Below, in pieces: positions 53,581-63,257 of a stretch of 64,000 bases of DNA; position 1 is the first letter of the stretch, and each line of letters opens with the position of its first letter. Position numbers and translations under genes: made by a program. Source of the DNA: Kribbella sp. NBC_01245 (GTDB taxonomy: Bacteria > Actinomycetota > Actinomycetes > Propionibacteriales > Kribbellaceae); NCBI RefSeq assembly GCF_036226525.1, contig NZ_CP108487.1, forward strand, positions 496,001-560,000, read 5' to 3'. The notes below the pieces were generated by a model. The model had not been told where the DNA came from. It worked only from the letters and a program-made list of their open reading frames with translations, and ran no database searches.

Positions 53581-56511
53581 ATGGGTGAAGCGGGAATCCG
53601 CGAACGGGTGCTGGCCGGCTGGACGTCCTCGGCGATGCGCTTCCGGGAGGACGCGAACACCGAGGAGGATCTGGCCCTCGGTGGTTACCTGGACCGGGTC
53701 GTCGTCGAGCTCGCGCAGAACGCCGCCGACGCCGCCGCCCGCGCGGGTGTGCGCGGCCGGATCCGGTTCACGCTGCGCGACGGCACGCTGGTCGCCGCCA
53801 ATACCGGCGCGCATTTGACCGCCGAGGGCGTCGAGTCTCTCGCGACCTTGCGCGCCTCGGCCAAGCGGGACGACACCGAAGCGGTCGGGCGTTTCGGCGT
53901 GGGCTTCGCGGCAGTGCTCGGTGTTACGGACGAGCCGGCGGTGCTGTCCCGTACGGGCGGCGTCCGCTTCTCCCGCGCCGACACGGCCGCGCTCGTCGCC
54001 GATGCGGCCGCGAGTGTGCCCGAGCTGGAGGCGGAGCTGCGCCGCCGCGACGGGCATGTCCCGGTGTTGCGCCTGCCGTTCGAGGCCGAGGGCGAACCGC
54101 CTGCCGGTTTCGACACCGCGGTCGTGCTGCCGTTGCGCGACGAGTCGGCCGAGCTGCTCGTACGGCGTTTGCTTGCGGAGGCCGACGACGCCTTGCTGCT
54201 GGCGCTTCCCGGGCTCGAGCGGATCGAGATCGACGTCGATGGTGTCGAGCGAGTGCTGACCGACGTCGAGTCCCGCTGGTACGTCCATCGTGCCGGGGGA
54301 GTCTTCGACCATAGCCTGTACGCCGATCGCCCGACCGAGGAACGCGCGCGGCCGTTCTGGTCCGTGGTCTGGGCGTTGCCGCTGACCGATCGCCCGGTGC
54401 CGGGCGTCGTGCACGCGCCGACTCCGACCGACGAGGCGCTGTCTTTGCCGGCCTTGCTGCTCGCCTCTTTCCCGCTCGACCCGGCCCGTCGGCACGTCGC
54501 GTCCGGCCCGTTGACCGATCGCCTGATCCGCGAGGCGGCCGCGTCGTACGCCAACCTTGTCCGTCTTCGCGCCGAGGCCGACCCTGCTGCGAACGTGGAC
54601 GGACTGGTACCGACCGGTCTGGCCGCTGGTCCGCTGGACCGGATGCTGCGCGAGGCCATTCTCGACCTCCTGCCCGATACGCCGATGCTGCGGGCGATCG
54701 AGGACAACACACTGATCCGGCCGCGCGATGCGGTCGTGGTTACACGAGTAGATGAGCAGTTCAGCGCAGTACTCGCGCCGATCGTCGGCGGTCTGGTCCG
54801 TCCCGCGCCAGAGCCCCTCGGCGTACGACGGCTGGAGCTCGCGGACCTCGTCGACCAACTCGGTTCCCAGGCAGCCCGTACGCCGGAGTGGTGGCGCTCG
54901 GTCTATGCCGCGCTATCCGTGATGGTGCTGGAGCCGTTGACCCGCGAGGCGCTCGGCTCAATACCCGTGCCACTGGCAGACGGCCGACTTGTTCGCGGCG
55001 CACGCGGTCTGCTGTTGCCGGGGGAGGGCTTGCAGGCGGACGCGCTTTCGATCTTCGGCGAGTACGGCGTCCGCGTGGTCCACCCCGACGCCGTGCACGC
55101 CTCGCTCGAACGGCTCGGCGCCCTCCCGGCCGGACCGCGCGAGCTCTTGGCCGACGCGGGCGTGCGTACGGCGGTGGAGCATTCGGCCGAGGCCGACGAT
55201 CCCGACGCGATCGCACACGCCGTACTCTCGATCCTCGCCGCCGATCCGGCCCAAAGCCCTTGGTGGCTGTCGGATCTGGCCTTGCGCGATGACGAGGGCG
55301 AGCTGGTACCGGCCAACGCCCTGGTCATTCCCGGCTCGGACGCGGCCGCCGTACTCGATGACGAAGAAGTCGCGCCGGTCGCGTCCGACCTGCTCGACCG
55401 ATTCGGCAGTGCGGTGCTCGAGGCCGCGGGAGTGTCGCGCACGTTGCGAGTCGCCGCGGCGTCGGACGTCCCGTTCGACGTACTGCCGGAGGAGTTGGCA
55501 GACCTCGACGGGTTCGAGGACTGGGCGGACGAGATGGCCCGAACCACGGCCGGCTCGCCGTACGGCGTGACCGCGGGCGAGGTGGCCGCCGTACGGGATC
55601 TCGACTGGATCGTGGATGACGCGTGGCCGCGAGTCCTTGCGCTGTTCGGGTCGGACCCGTTGTTGCGTCGGGCGTTGGTCACACCGACTCGGGTCGTCGG
55701 TCCGGATGACCGCGCGTTCGACGTACCGTCGTACACCGCGTGGTGGATCCGGAACCAGGTCGATCTCGAGGATGGCCCGCTGACCGGGCGCGCCGATCCC
55801 GAGGCGGATCCGGCGCTGGCGACCCTGCTCGACCCGTCGCCGGCGTGGGCCGCTGATCTCGACGCGGAGGTCCGTACGGCGATCGGGCTGGTGCGGACCG
55901 TCGCCGATCTCGACGCGGCCGGCGTTGGGGTGGTGCTGAACCGCATCGTCGAGCCCGATCGGGTGGTGGACGAGACGACCATGTTGCGGCTCTGGGCTCA
56001 GCTCGGTGCCGTGACGGCGTACCCGAGCGAGTTGCCGGATCGCGTTCGCGTCCTCGGCGGCGACGGCATCACCCGGATCGTTGCCGCGGGCAACGCTGTG
56101 GTGGTCGATTCGCCGATGTGGCTGCAACGCACCGACCTCGGCGGCCAGCTTGTCGCCACCGGCCCGGCCGCCGACGGCCTCAGCGACCTACTCGACATCC
56201 CGATGGCCCAGGACACCGCAGACGGCATCATCACCGGCGAAGGCGTACCCGCCGACGTCCCCGAGGCCCTCCGCCGCCTAATCCCCGAACTCCCGTCAAC
56301 CTGGTGGGAACACGAAGAACTCCGAGTCGACGGCACCGAAGTCTCCTGGTGGGTAGACCCGTCCGGCGCCCCCCACGCCGCCACCACCGACGGCCTAGCC
56401 AACGCCCTAGCCTGGTCCGCCACCACCTGGCACCACCGCCACCTAATCTCCCAAGCCCTAACCGACCCCACCACCCTCCCTTCCCTAACCATCACCACCA
56501 CCTTCGATTGA
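53581..56511 (+). CDS. Sacsin-like / Hsp90-type ATPase protein
   Basis: 976 residues. Start set at ATG 53581, just after the palindrome; the longer frame translates the palindrome itself and is rejected. GHKL ATPase motifs: N-box VVELAQNAADAAARAG (about 41-56), DGTLVAANTGAHL and the G2 box GRFGVGFAAVLGV (about 101-113), as in Hsp90 and sacsin internal repeats. The remaining ~700 residues are acidic, helix-rich and unassigned. Proteins of this kind are widespread in actinobacteria and are presumed chaperone-like, without a known client. Convergent with the STAND gene. Confidence 0.8.
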   Translation: MGEAGIRERVLAGWTSSAMRFREDANTEEDLALGGYLDRVVVELAQNAADAAARAGVRGRIRFTLRDGTLVAANTGAHLTAEGVESLATLRASAKRDDTEAVGRFGVGFAAVLGVTDEPAVLSRTGGVRFSRADTAALVADAAASVPELEAELRRRDGHVPVLRLPFEAEGEPPAGFDTAVVLPLRDESAELLVRRLLAEADDALLLALPGLERIEIDVDGVERVLTDVESRWYVHRAGGVFDHSLYADRPTEERARPFWSVVWALPLTDRPVPGVVHAPTPTDEALSLPALLLASFPLDPARRHVASGPLTDRLIREAAASYANLVRLRAEADPAANVDGLVPTGLAAGPLDRMLREAILDLLPDTPMLRAIEDNTLIRPRDAVVVTRVDEQFSAVLAPIVGGLVRPAPEPLGVRRLELADLVDQLGSQAARTPEWWRSVYAALSVMVLEPLTREALGSIPVPLADGRLVRGARGLLLPGEGLQADALSIFGEYGVRVVHPDAVHASLERLGALPAGPRELLADAGVRTAVEHSAEADDPDAIAHAVLSILAADPAQSPWWLSDLALRDDEGELVPANALVIPGSDAAAVLDDEEVAPVASDLLDRFGSAVLEAAGVSRTLRVAAASDVPFDVLPEELADLDGFEDWADEMARTTAGSPYGVTAGEVAAVRDLDWIVDDAWPRVLALFGSDPLLRRALVTPTRVVGPDDRAFDVPSYTAWWIRNQVDLEDGPLTGRADPEADPALATLLDPSPAWAADLDAEVRTAIGLVRTVADLDAAGVGVVLNRIVEPDRVVDETTMLRLWAQLGAVTAYPSELPDRVRVLGGDGITRIVAAGNAVVVDSPMWLQRTDLGGQLVATGPAADGLSDLLDIPMAQDTADGIITGEGVPADVPEALRRLIPELPSTWWEHEELRVDGTEVSWWVDPSGAPHAATTDGLANALAWSATTWHHRHLISQALTDPTTLPSLTITTTFD

Positions 56512-56554
56512 CCCGAAGCCGCTGCGACCAGGCGAGGAGCGCTCGGAAAGTTAG

Positions 56555-59500
56555 TCAGTCCGTCCGTTGCTCGGCCAGTTCTCTCAAGGCTGCGGTGAAC
56601 AGTGGGGCGGTCCGGACTCGATCGAAATCCGGATCCTCGCTGATCGTCTGATAGCGGTGGGTGCCGGCCGATGAACTGGCCTGCCACCAGGTTCTCAAGT
56701 AGCCGACCGCGCCGGGGATGTCTGCGCGGAGTGCGCTTATGCACGCGAGGTTGTAGTGAGTCCCTGGATTGTCCGGATCTATCGCCAGACTTTGGAGATA
56801 CGCCTGCTCCGACCGCCGGTGCAGGTCGGCTGCCGCAGCGGGGTCCGATGCCCGAAGGAGCGTTCCGTAGAGATGAAGGGTGAACGCGAGGCTTCCGCGG
56901 CCACCGGGATAATCGTCGGGGAGGCTTACCAGGCGCTCAAGGTGGTCGACTGCCTCAGCGTAGACAGTAATCGCTCCCTTGTGGTCTCTGTCGGCTAGTG
57001 CCGACGCCCTTCGCCGGAGTAGGTAGCCCAGGTGGTACAGGTCGGCCGGTGTCAGAGCGGCGCTGTTCACCAGGCGGCGGTAGCACGCTTCCGCGGATGC
57101 ATAAATAGCGTCAGCTTGTTCAGCGGCCGCCGGATGGCCGGCCTGGCGCCGCAGGTTATAGGCCAAGGACCGCAGGCCGGACATATCGTCGGGGCGGGCC
57201 TCGACGTACGCGCGGAAGTTCTCGACCGCCCTGCCTCGCAGCTCGGCGTCTTCCCCGTCGGCGTTCACAGGCAGGTCCGCACGGCGTTCGAGCAGGGCGG
57301 CGAGGGTCCTGGTGGCGTCGGCATCGCCGGGCGAGCAGCGCAGACAGAGTTCTATGTGCTGCTCCGCCTCGCGGTAGATTTCCTCGGCGTACTGCTGGTC
57401 GCCCGACCGGACCAGATCTCCGCAGGCGGCCAGTTTGTCACTCACCGCGCGTAACGGCAGGACGTCGTTGGGAGTCGCCTCGGTATAACGCCGAAGGTGT
57501 GCTATGGCCTCCCGGTAGAGACTCACCGCCGCGCGGACATCCGTGTCTCTCAAGAGGTCGGCGCGGCGATATTCCAGGGCCCCCAAGTTGTGAAATCCGA
57601 ACATGTGCCGCTCGTCCTGTTCAACTACCGTCCGGGCCTGCTGAACGGCTTCTGCCAACAGGTGAAGAGCTTGGTCCCGGTCTCGTCCCTTCACGAGGTC
57701 GGCATGTTTGCCGAGTGCCATGACCAGGTCTGCCCGGACCGCCGCGGCGTCGTCGCCGCTCTCGATGCCGGCCCGGCAAGCGGCAGCACTTTCCGTGTAC
57801 GCAGAAATCGCGTCGTCGGGATGGTCGCTGCTGAGAGCGTCCCCCGCATACATGAGTGCCAGGCCCAGGCGATGCGGGAGGTCGGCGCGCTGGGGCTGGT
57901 GGTTGGCGGCCTGCCGAAGAAACTGCGTGGCGTGCTCTATGAGCGTTACCAGTTCCGGCTGGTCGAGCTGGTTGAGATCCAGCACCGAGAGGAACGAGTA
58001 CCAAACCAGGTCCCAACCATTATGGTCAGCCGGTTTGAGTCGGGCCATCTGCAGATACGCCGCGTTGGCCTCCAGATACAGCTTCGCCGAAGCGCCTGGA
58101 TCGTGCTGGCGGAGAAGATCGCCATGGTTGGACAGAACCATACCGAGGGTTGCTCGAAGGTCGGAATGGTCTGGTCGGTCGGACACGGCCTCGCGCAACA
58201 GGCCGGCCGCTTCCTCATACAGGCCGATGGCACTCTCAGTACTGGCTGCCAGTTTCGACTGCGCGGCCAGGCATCGACCGAGGTAGACCATCGCGCTTGG
58301 TACATCGTTGCGTTGATCGACCACTCGTCGATACTGCGCCGCGGCATCGGCGTACAGCGCGCCCGCAACCTCGGGGCCGTCGTCGGTGACCAACTCGACT
58401 TGTGCAAGCAGGACTGACCAGCTCGCGTCGAGTACCTGGTTGCTGTCAGGGGTAAGCAGCATGGCAAGTGCGTAGTTCGCGGCGGATCTGCGATACATGT
58501 CCAAGGCATTGGGGCTTTGCTGGTCCCGGAGGAGTTCGGCGATCGAGCGCTCCGTCCTGGCCAAGTCGGTCAGGAGGTCTTCATCGATGCTGGGCCTGGT
58601 CAGCTCGATGTTCGCTCTCAACTCCGCGTAGTGGTGCAAGGCAGCCTCTGGGTCGCGCGCCTCGAGGGCGGTGCGGATGGCGTGTACTGCATCGCCGCGA
58701 TAGGTGCGTGGACGCATCTTGAGCGCCGCCTCGAGAATCCGCGGCCAGTGTCGGTCGGTGCAGCTGGGACAGCGGGGAAGGTCTTTCCACTCCGCCGCCG
58801 GAGTCGTCGACCGTAGCCTCTTTCCGCACACACAAAGCTGCGCGAGCTCGGTCCCGTCGGGTGATATCACCCATCCGCGGGTGGTGTGGAGATAGCCATC
58901 AGACGGCGTTGTCTCCGGCTCCGGCTCGAGTGTGGATCGATAGAGAATCAAGCCGAGTTCGTAGTAGTTGCTGGTGATCTTCTGGAGTTCATCGCTCTCG
59001 TCCTCGGCGAGAACCCTGACGTCTGCCGCGTCTGTGCGGACCGTGATGTCGCCGCCTTCTTCTTTGCCCAGCCGATACCGTCGCACCAGACGTTCTTCTC
59101 TCGCGTCTTCGGCTTGTATGCGTAGCCAGGTGAGCTCGTCCAAACACAGCAGCCATTCCTGCCCGTCGGGATCCAGTCGCTCCGCCATCGTCAGTTCGGA
59201 GTGCAGGAGATATTGAAGCTTCTTCGTCGGTTCAGCAGGAGGTGTGCGGAGGAAGTCAACGAAGTCGCTGACCACACTGTTCATCGAGCCCCGTCGCAGA
59301 TGTTGCAGGATGTCGACAGTGAGGCCATGGATCGACAGCGCCTCATCCTCGACAGTCACGATTCCGCGCTGCGCCAGAATCGCGATCGCCGACGAGATCA
59401 CGACCGAGCCGACGGCGCCGGGAAATCTGTGCGCGAGAAACGCGTTGGCCAACGCGCGATCCACCAGGCCGTCGGCGGCGATCCATACCAGGCTGTCAAG

Positions 59501-60658
59501 GACCGCGACGGTGTCGCCGAGCTGACCGAGGCTGGAGATCAGGTGCTCATACAGCGTGACGAGATCGCGGTCGGTGGCATTGATCGACTCGATGGCGTTG
59601 AGAACACGTCCCGTGTCCTGAGCCAGCGCCTCCAGCACACCAGGGATCTGCGCGCTGTCACAGCTCCGCAGGTATCGGCAAATCCGGTCGATGATCAGTG
59701 GCCGGCCGCGGGCGATGTTGGCAAGGCGAGACCTTTCGGACTGCGCGAGCGCCGGAAGCAGCACGGTGATCGCGCTGTCGGTCTCTGCTGCCGAAAAGCC
59801 TTCCACCCGGAGCGTCGAACCCGCGACCTCGGGGTTCGCCAGCCGACTGGTCACGATGACCGGAACCCGGATCGGACCCAGCTCGAGTTCCGCGAATTCC
59901 GTCGGCCCACTGACGTCATCGATGATCACCAGGCCGAAAGCGTCTCCCTGCGCCACGAGGGTGCGGAAGTACGACGTACAGGCGCCATCGGTCCATTCCG
60001 TCGCATCGATACCAACCTGGCCGATGGCGCGGATGAGGTCCTGCTGCATGACGCGCGTGTTGTTCATCCGAACCCTGACGACAGGCAAATGGAGCGTCAT
60101 CCGCGCAGGAATCTGACCGGCCAGCGCAGTCTTACCCGTGCCCGGTTCGCCCCAGATCCAGACCAGGCCGCCGGTAGCGGACAGTTCCGCGACCGCTTGC
60201 TTGACCAGGTCTGGCCGGTCGATGAGTTCGGCATTCGTGCGCTGCTGGAGTTCGCCAAGGGTGACAGCAGACAACATGTCGATGACGTGGCCGGCGACAG
60301 CGTCGACGATGCGGTGCGTGTACTGCGGCCGCTGGCGGAAGGTGCTGACGGAAGGAGCCGGCGTGAACCGCGCGGCGGCGGCCTGCTGCCGGTAAGCCAA
60401 AGACTTTCCGAAGGTCTCGTTGGTGAGCCCGAAGAGGTCGATCGCGGCCGACCGCACGTCGGTCGGAGTGATTCGTCGTGCGGCGGCGGACATCAGCCGT
60501 CGCAGCGGTGCGGACACGTCCTCGGGCGTCTGCCCGACGTGCCTGGCCGCGCCGGAAAGTGCCGGGAGCAGGTCGGCCAACCTGCGCTCGTCGAGCTCAC
60601 CGAAGGTCTTGCGCTTCAGACGGTGCAAATCGGCCACGAGTTCGTCAAGCAGGGCCAT
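56555..60658 (-). CDS. Large STAND ATPase with zinc ribbon and TPR array
   Basis: 1367 residues. An N-terminal helical region (1-115) contains AAIDLFGLTNETFGKSLAYR and a TFRQR motif reminiscent of actinobacterial signalling proteins. The NB-ARC-like ATPase follows: Walker A GEPGTGKTAL (170-179), Walker B LVIIDDVS (243-250), VPVIVTSRL sensor, and a winged-helix-like part to about 460. A Cys4 zinc-ribbon motif (LCVCGKRL ... RCPSCTDRHW) lies near 605-640. From about 650 to the end are TPR-like helices (ALHHYAELRA, AIGLYEEAAGLLREAV, TDVRAAVSLYREAIAHLRRY). No nuclease, protease or TIR effector is recognised. Such proteins act as ligand-gated switches in transcription control or anti-phage conflict. 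Confidence 0.75.
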   Translation of the reverse strand: MALLDELVADLHRLKRKTFGELDERRLADLLPALSGAARHVGQTPEDVSAPLRRLMSAAARRITPTDVRSAAIDLFGLTNETFGKSLAYRQQAAAARFTPAPSVSTFRQRPQYTHRIVDAVAGHVIDMLSAVTLGELQQRTNAELIDRPDLVKQAVAELSATGGLVWIWGEPGTGKTALAGQIPARMTLHLPVVRVRMNNTRVMQQDLIRAIGQVGIDATEWTDGACTSYFRTLVAQGDAFGLVIIDDVSGPTEFAELELGPIRVPVIVTSRLANPEVAGSTLRVEGFSAAETDSAITVLLPALAQSERSRLANIARGRPLIIDRICRYLRSCDSAQIPGVLEALAQDTGRVLNAIESINATDRDLVTLYEHLISSLGQLGDTVAVLDSLVWIAADGLVDRALANAFLAHRFPGAVGSVVISSAIAILAQRGIVTVEDEALSIHGLTVDILQHLRRGSMNSVVSDFVDFLRTPPAEPTKKLQYLLHSELTMAERLDPDGQEWLLCLDELTWLRIQAEDAREERLVRRYRLGKEEGGDITVRTDAADVRVLAEDESDELQKITSNYYELGLILYRSTLEPEPETTPSDGYLHTTRGWVISPDGTELAQLCVCGKRLRSTTPAAEWKDLPRCPSCTDRHWPRILEAALKMRPRTYRGDAVHAIRTALEARDPEAALHHYAELRANIELTRPSIDEDLLTDLARTERSIAELLRDQQSPNALDMYRRSAANYALAMLLTPDSNQVLDASWSVLLAQVELVTDDGPEVAGALYADAAAQYRRVVDQRNDVPSAMVYLGRCLAAQSKLAASTESAIGLYEEAAGLLREAVSDRPDHSDLRATLGMVLSNHGDLLRQHDPGASAKLYLEANAAYLQMARLKPADHNGWDLVWYSFLSVLDLNQLDQPELVTLIEHATQFLRQAANHQPQRADLPHRLGLALMYAGDALSSDHPDDAISAYTESAAACRAGIESGDDAAAVRADLVMALGKHADLVKGRDRDQALHLLAEAVQQARTVVEQDERHMFGFHNLGALEYRRADLLRDTDVRAAVSLYREAIAHLRRYTEATPNDVLPLRAVSDKLAACGDLVRSGDQQYAEEIYREAEQHIELCLRCSPGDADATRTLAALLERRADLPVNADGEDAELRGRAVENFRAYVEARPDDMSGLRSLAYNLRRQAGHPAAAEQADAIYASAEACYRRLVNSAALTPADLYHLGYLLRRRASALADRDHKGAITVYAEAVDHLERLVSLPDDYPGGRGSLAFTLHLYGTLLRASDPAAAADLHRRSEQAYLQSLAIDPDNPGTHYNLACISALRADIPGAVGYLRTWWQASSSAGTHRYQTISEDPDFDRVRTAPLFTAALRELAEQRTD

Positions 60659-60775
60659 GCAGTCGGTCCCCCTTCGCCCTTGTCAGCATGTTAGGGACTT
60701 GTCACCGCCTTGGCACCCTCACGTCTCCTCCTCAACCAAAGTCGCAGCTAACTGGTAACTGGAGAGGAGACAGGA

Positions 60776-60997
60776 ATGAACATCACACTGGCCGTCGATT
60801 CGGCGGCAGGGAGCACGACGAAACTGCTGGTGCTCGCCTTGATCGTCGTGGTCGCGGTGGTGGTCGGCATGGTCGCCGGCGGGCTGAGCCGGCTTGGTGG
60901 AACGGGGGTGCCCCACGCGATTCTGCGGGGAGGAACCGCCTTCGCCGGGGCGGTCGCTCTGTTGCTGAGCGTCGTCCTCACCTTCGACCTGCTTTGA
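60776..60997 (+). CDS. Small two-helix membrane protein
   Basis: 73 residues. GGAGAGGAG precedes ATG 60776. Two hydrophobic segments, LLVLALIVVVAVVVGMVAGG and FAGAVALLLSVVLTF, joined by a short polar loop (LSRLGGTGVPHAILRG). No family recognised. It is divergent from the STAND gene with 117 bases between the starts, so the two may share control; a membrane effector or anchor partner is conceivable but unproven. Confidence 0.65.
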   Translation: MNITLAVDSAAGSTTKLLVLALIVVVAVVVGMVAGGLSRLGGTGVPHAILRGGTAFAGAVALLLSVVLTFDLL

Positions 60998-61121
60998 CTG
61001 CCGCGATGGTGGGATTCCGACGCGCGGTGGCGGCTACCGTCGTTGGAATCCCGCTATCGGATTGCCTGATCTTTGGGGGCCGCCGGGCCTAGAAGACCGT
61101 GCCATGCGCGTCGGCAGGTGG

Positions 61122-61346
61122 TTAGCGGGAGTGGCGGTTGCGGGGGTGGTTGCGGGCGGTGCGTTCGTTGCCGCGTTTGTAGTTGCCGGTCCAGCGGGCC
61201 ATGACGAGTTGGGGGTCGTCGTCGACTTCGGCGAGGAAGTCGGCGGCTCGGGCGCCGCGGAGGGTGGTCGCGGGTTTGCCGTGGTGGGTGATCCGGACGA
61301 CCTGGTCCGAGAGGACGGTGTATTCGAATCCGTTGGGTGCGGGCAT
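61122..61346 (-). CDS. Small conserved actinobacterial protein of unknown function
   Basis: 74 residues. The core VRITHHGKPATTLRGARAADFLAEV and the ending ARWTGNYKRGNERTARNHPR are those of a short hypothetical protein that I recall as widespread in Streptomyces and relatives. The start is set at ATG 61346; a longer frame to 61598 has an Arg-rich N-terminus that does not look like protein. No signal peptide or membrane segment. Its conservation suggests a housekeeping role, but none is known to me. Confidence 0.65.
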   Translation of the reverse strand: MPAPNGFEYTVLSDQVVRITHHGKPATTLRGARAADFLAEVDDDPQLVMARWTGNYKRGNERTARNHPRNRHSR

Positions 61347-61841
61347 CGCGGTAGTCCAGCAGTCGGCAAGTCCCGCAAGCAACAGGTTTGCCGCCCTGCG
61401 CGCGATCGTCGCTGCCGCCCTTGCGGGCCGGGCCGGGCGGTGGCCGTCATCGGCCAGCGGGGGCGGGCCGAGTCGGCGTGTCTGTGCGGGGTGGCGGGAA
61501 AGCGTGTAGTGGGGAATTTCGGGGTTGAAAGAAAGAAGTCGCTTTCTTTGAGATGTGCCTTGACGGCGGGGCGTGACGGTCGGGTACCGTGTGGTCACCT
61601 TGGGTCGCTGGGGCGACGTTAGCCAGGGTGATTTACGCCTTGCCGGGTGAATGGGGTCAACCGGACCAGGTGTCAGCGCTGGGTATCAGCGTTCTCGGTA
61701 TTGCCGTGGACCAGTGGGTCCGGCAATGCGCGCGATTCATTCATCAATTGTCGAGCCTTAGACCATTCGTCACCCAATGGGTCGTGGGCGGATTCGCCCT
61801 GGCCGAAAACCGGTGCATTGTACTGATTGGTGGTGGGTATT
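61347..61841. promoter_or_regulatory. Long leader upstream of the encapsulin operon
   Basis: 495 bases with no convincing gene. AAAGAAAG-aagtcg-CTTTCTTT (61528-61549) is an AT-rich palindrome unusual for this GC level. ATTGCC...GGCAAT around 61698-61725 forms a second hairpin. Promoter elements for the encapsulin are expected here, but clear hexamers are not seen. Confidence 0.45.
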
Positions 61842-63257
61842 GTGACTTTGACCGAGCCGGCATCCTCTGATGTCGACAGTGGGCAGCCGCAGCTGAGCCT
61901 GGGGACCGCCGCCGCGCGGAATCTGGCCACGACGACCAAGTCCGAGCCGCAGATGCAGGGCATCACGTCGCGCTGGCTGCTGAAGATGTTGCCCTGGGTC
62001 CAGGTCGAAGGTGGTGTGTTCAGGGTCAACCGGAGGCTCAGTTACGCGATCGGCGACGGCCGGCTGACCTTCACCAGTACCGGCGCCGAGGTCCGCGTCG
62101 TACCGCAGGAATTGACCGAGCTGGCCTTGTTGCGCGGTTTCGACGACGTCGAGGTGCTGACCGAGCTCGCGGATCGGTTTGTCCAGCAGGAATTCCAGCC
62201 CGGTGACGTGATCGTGCAACGCGGCGGACCGGCGGACCAGATCTGCCTGATCGCGCACGGAAAGGTCAACAAGATCGGTCTCAGCGAATACGGTGACGAA
62301 TCCGTCATCGGGACGCTGGTCGATGGCGACCATTTCACCTATGCCGCCATTCTGGAAGACGGGGACGTCTGGGAATACACGGTCAAGGCGCTCACCAGCG
62401 TGACGGTGCTGACGCTTTCGCAGGATTCGTTCGAGGACCTGGTCCGGCGTTCCGACAGTCTGCGAGCGCATATCGACGAGTTTCGACGCAGCCCCGACCG
62501 CGACCAGAACGAGTTCGGTGAGGCGACCATCGATATGGCCGCGGGCCACGTCGGCGAGGCGGAGCTGCCGGGCACGTACGTCGACTACGAGACGACGCCG
62601 CGCGAGTACGAGCTGAGCGTGGCGCAGACCGTGCTGCGCGTGCACAGCCGGGTCGCGGACCTCTACAACCAGCCGATGAACCAGACCGAGCAGCAGCTCC
62701 GGCTGACGATCGAGGCGCTGCGCGAGCGGCAAGAGCACGAGATGGTCAACAACCGGGACTTCGGGTTGTTGCACAACGCCGACCTGAGCATGCGCATCCC
62801 GACCCGCTCGGGACCGCCGACGCCCGCGGACATGGACGAGTTGCTCGCCCTGGTGTGGAAGGAGCCGACCTTCTTCCTGGCTCATCCGCGCACGATCGCC
62901 GCGTTCGGCCGGGAGTGCAGCAAGGCCGGCATCTACCCGGACAGCGTCGAGCTCAACGGTCATCGCATTCCCGCGTGGCGGGGCGTGCCGATCTTCCCGT
63001 GCAGCAAGATCGGGGTCAGCCCGACGCGGACCAGCTCGATCATGTTGATGCGGGCCGGCGCGGACAACCAGGGCGTCGTCGGACTGCACCAGACCGGTCT
63101 GCCGGACGAGTACGAGCCGGGCCTGTCGGTCCGGTTCATGAACATCAGCGAGAAGGCGATCATCAACTACCTGGTGAGCGCGTACTACTCGACGGCCGTG
63201 CTGGTGCCGGACGCGCTCGGCATCCTCGAAGGCGTCGAGATCGGGCGGGAAGGCTAG
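61842..63257 (+). CDS. Family 2B encapsulin shell protein with inserted cyclic-nucleotide-binding-like domain
   Basis: 471 residues from GTG 61842 (GTG 61830/61833 and TTG 61827 are alternatives). The N-arm [21 protein letters not shown] and [11 protein letters not shown], and the C-terminal part ([52 protein letters not shown]), are those of family 2 encapsulins with an HK97-type fold. A Crp-like cNMP-binding domain is inserted at about residues 100-215 ([31 protein letters not shown]). Shell subunits self-assemble into a nanocompartment that encloses a cargo enzyme. Family 2B shells are known to sit with terpene cyclases, and a geosmin synthase starts 3 bases after the stop. Confidence 0.9.
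   Translation: MTLTEPASSDVDSGQPQLSLGTAAARNLATTTKSEPQMQGITSRWLLKMLPWVQVEGGVFRVNRRLSYAIGDGRLTFTSTGAEVRVVPQELTELALLRGFDDVEVLTELADRFVQQEFQPGDVIVQRGGPADQICLIAHGKVNKIGLSEYGDESVIGTLVDGDHFTYAAILEDGDVWEYTVKALTSVTVLTLSQDSFEDLVRRSDSLRAHIDEFRRSPDRDQNEFGEATIDMAAGHVGEAELPGTYVDYETTPREYELSVAQTVLRVHSRVADLYNQPMNQTEQQLRLTIEALRERQEHEMVNNRDFGLLHNADLSMRIPTRSGPPTPADMDELLALVWKEPTFFLAHPRTIAAFGRECSKAGIYPDSVELNGHRIPAWRGVPIFPCSKIGVSPTRTSSIMLMRAGADNQGVVGLHQTGLPDEYEPGLSVRFMNISEKAIINYLVSAYYSTAVLVPDALGILEGVEIGREG

Noticed and set aside
61589-61870. A 93-residue frame in the encapsulin leader
   Set aside because: It overlaps the encapsulin start region, has no ribosome-binding site and matches nothing recognisable.
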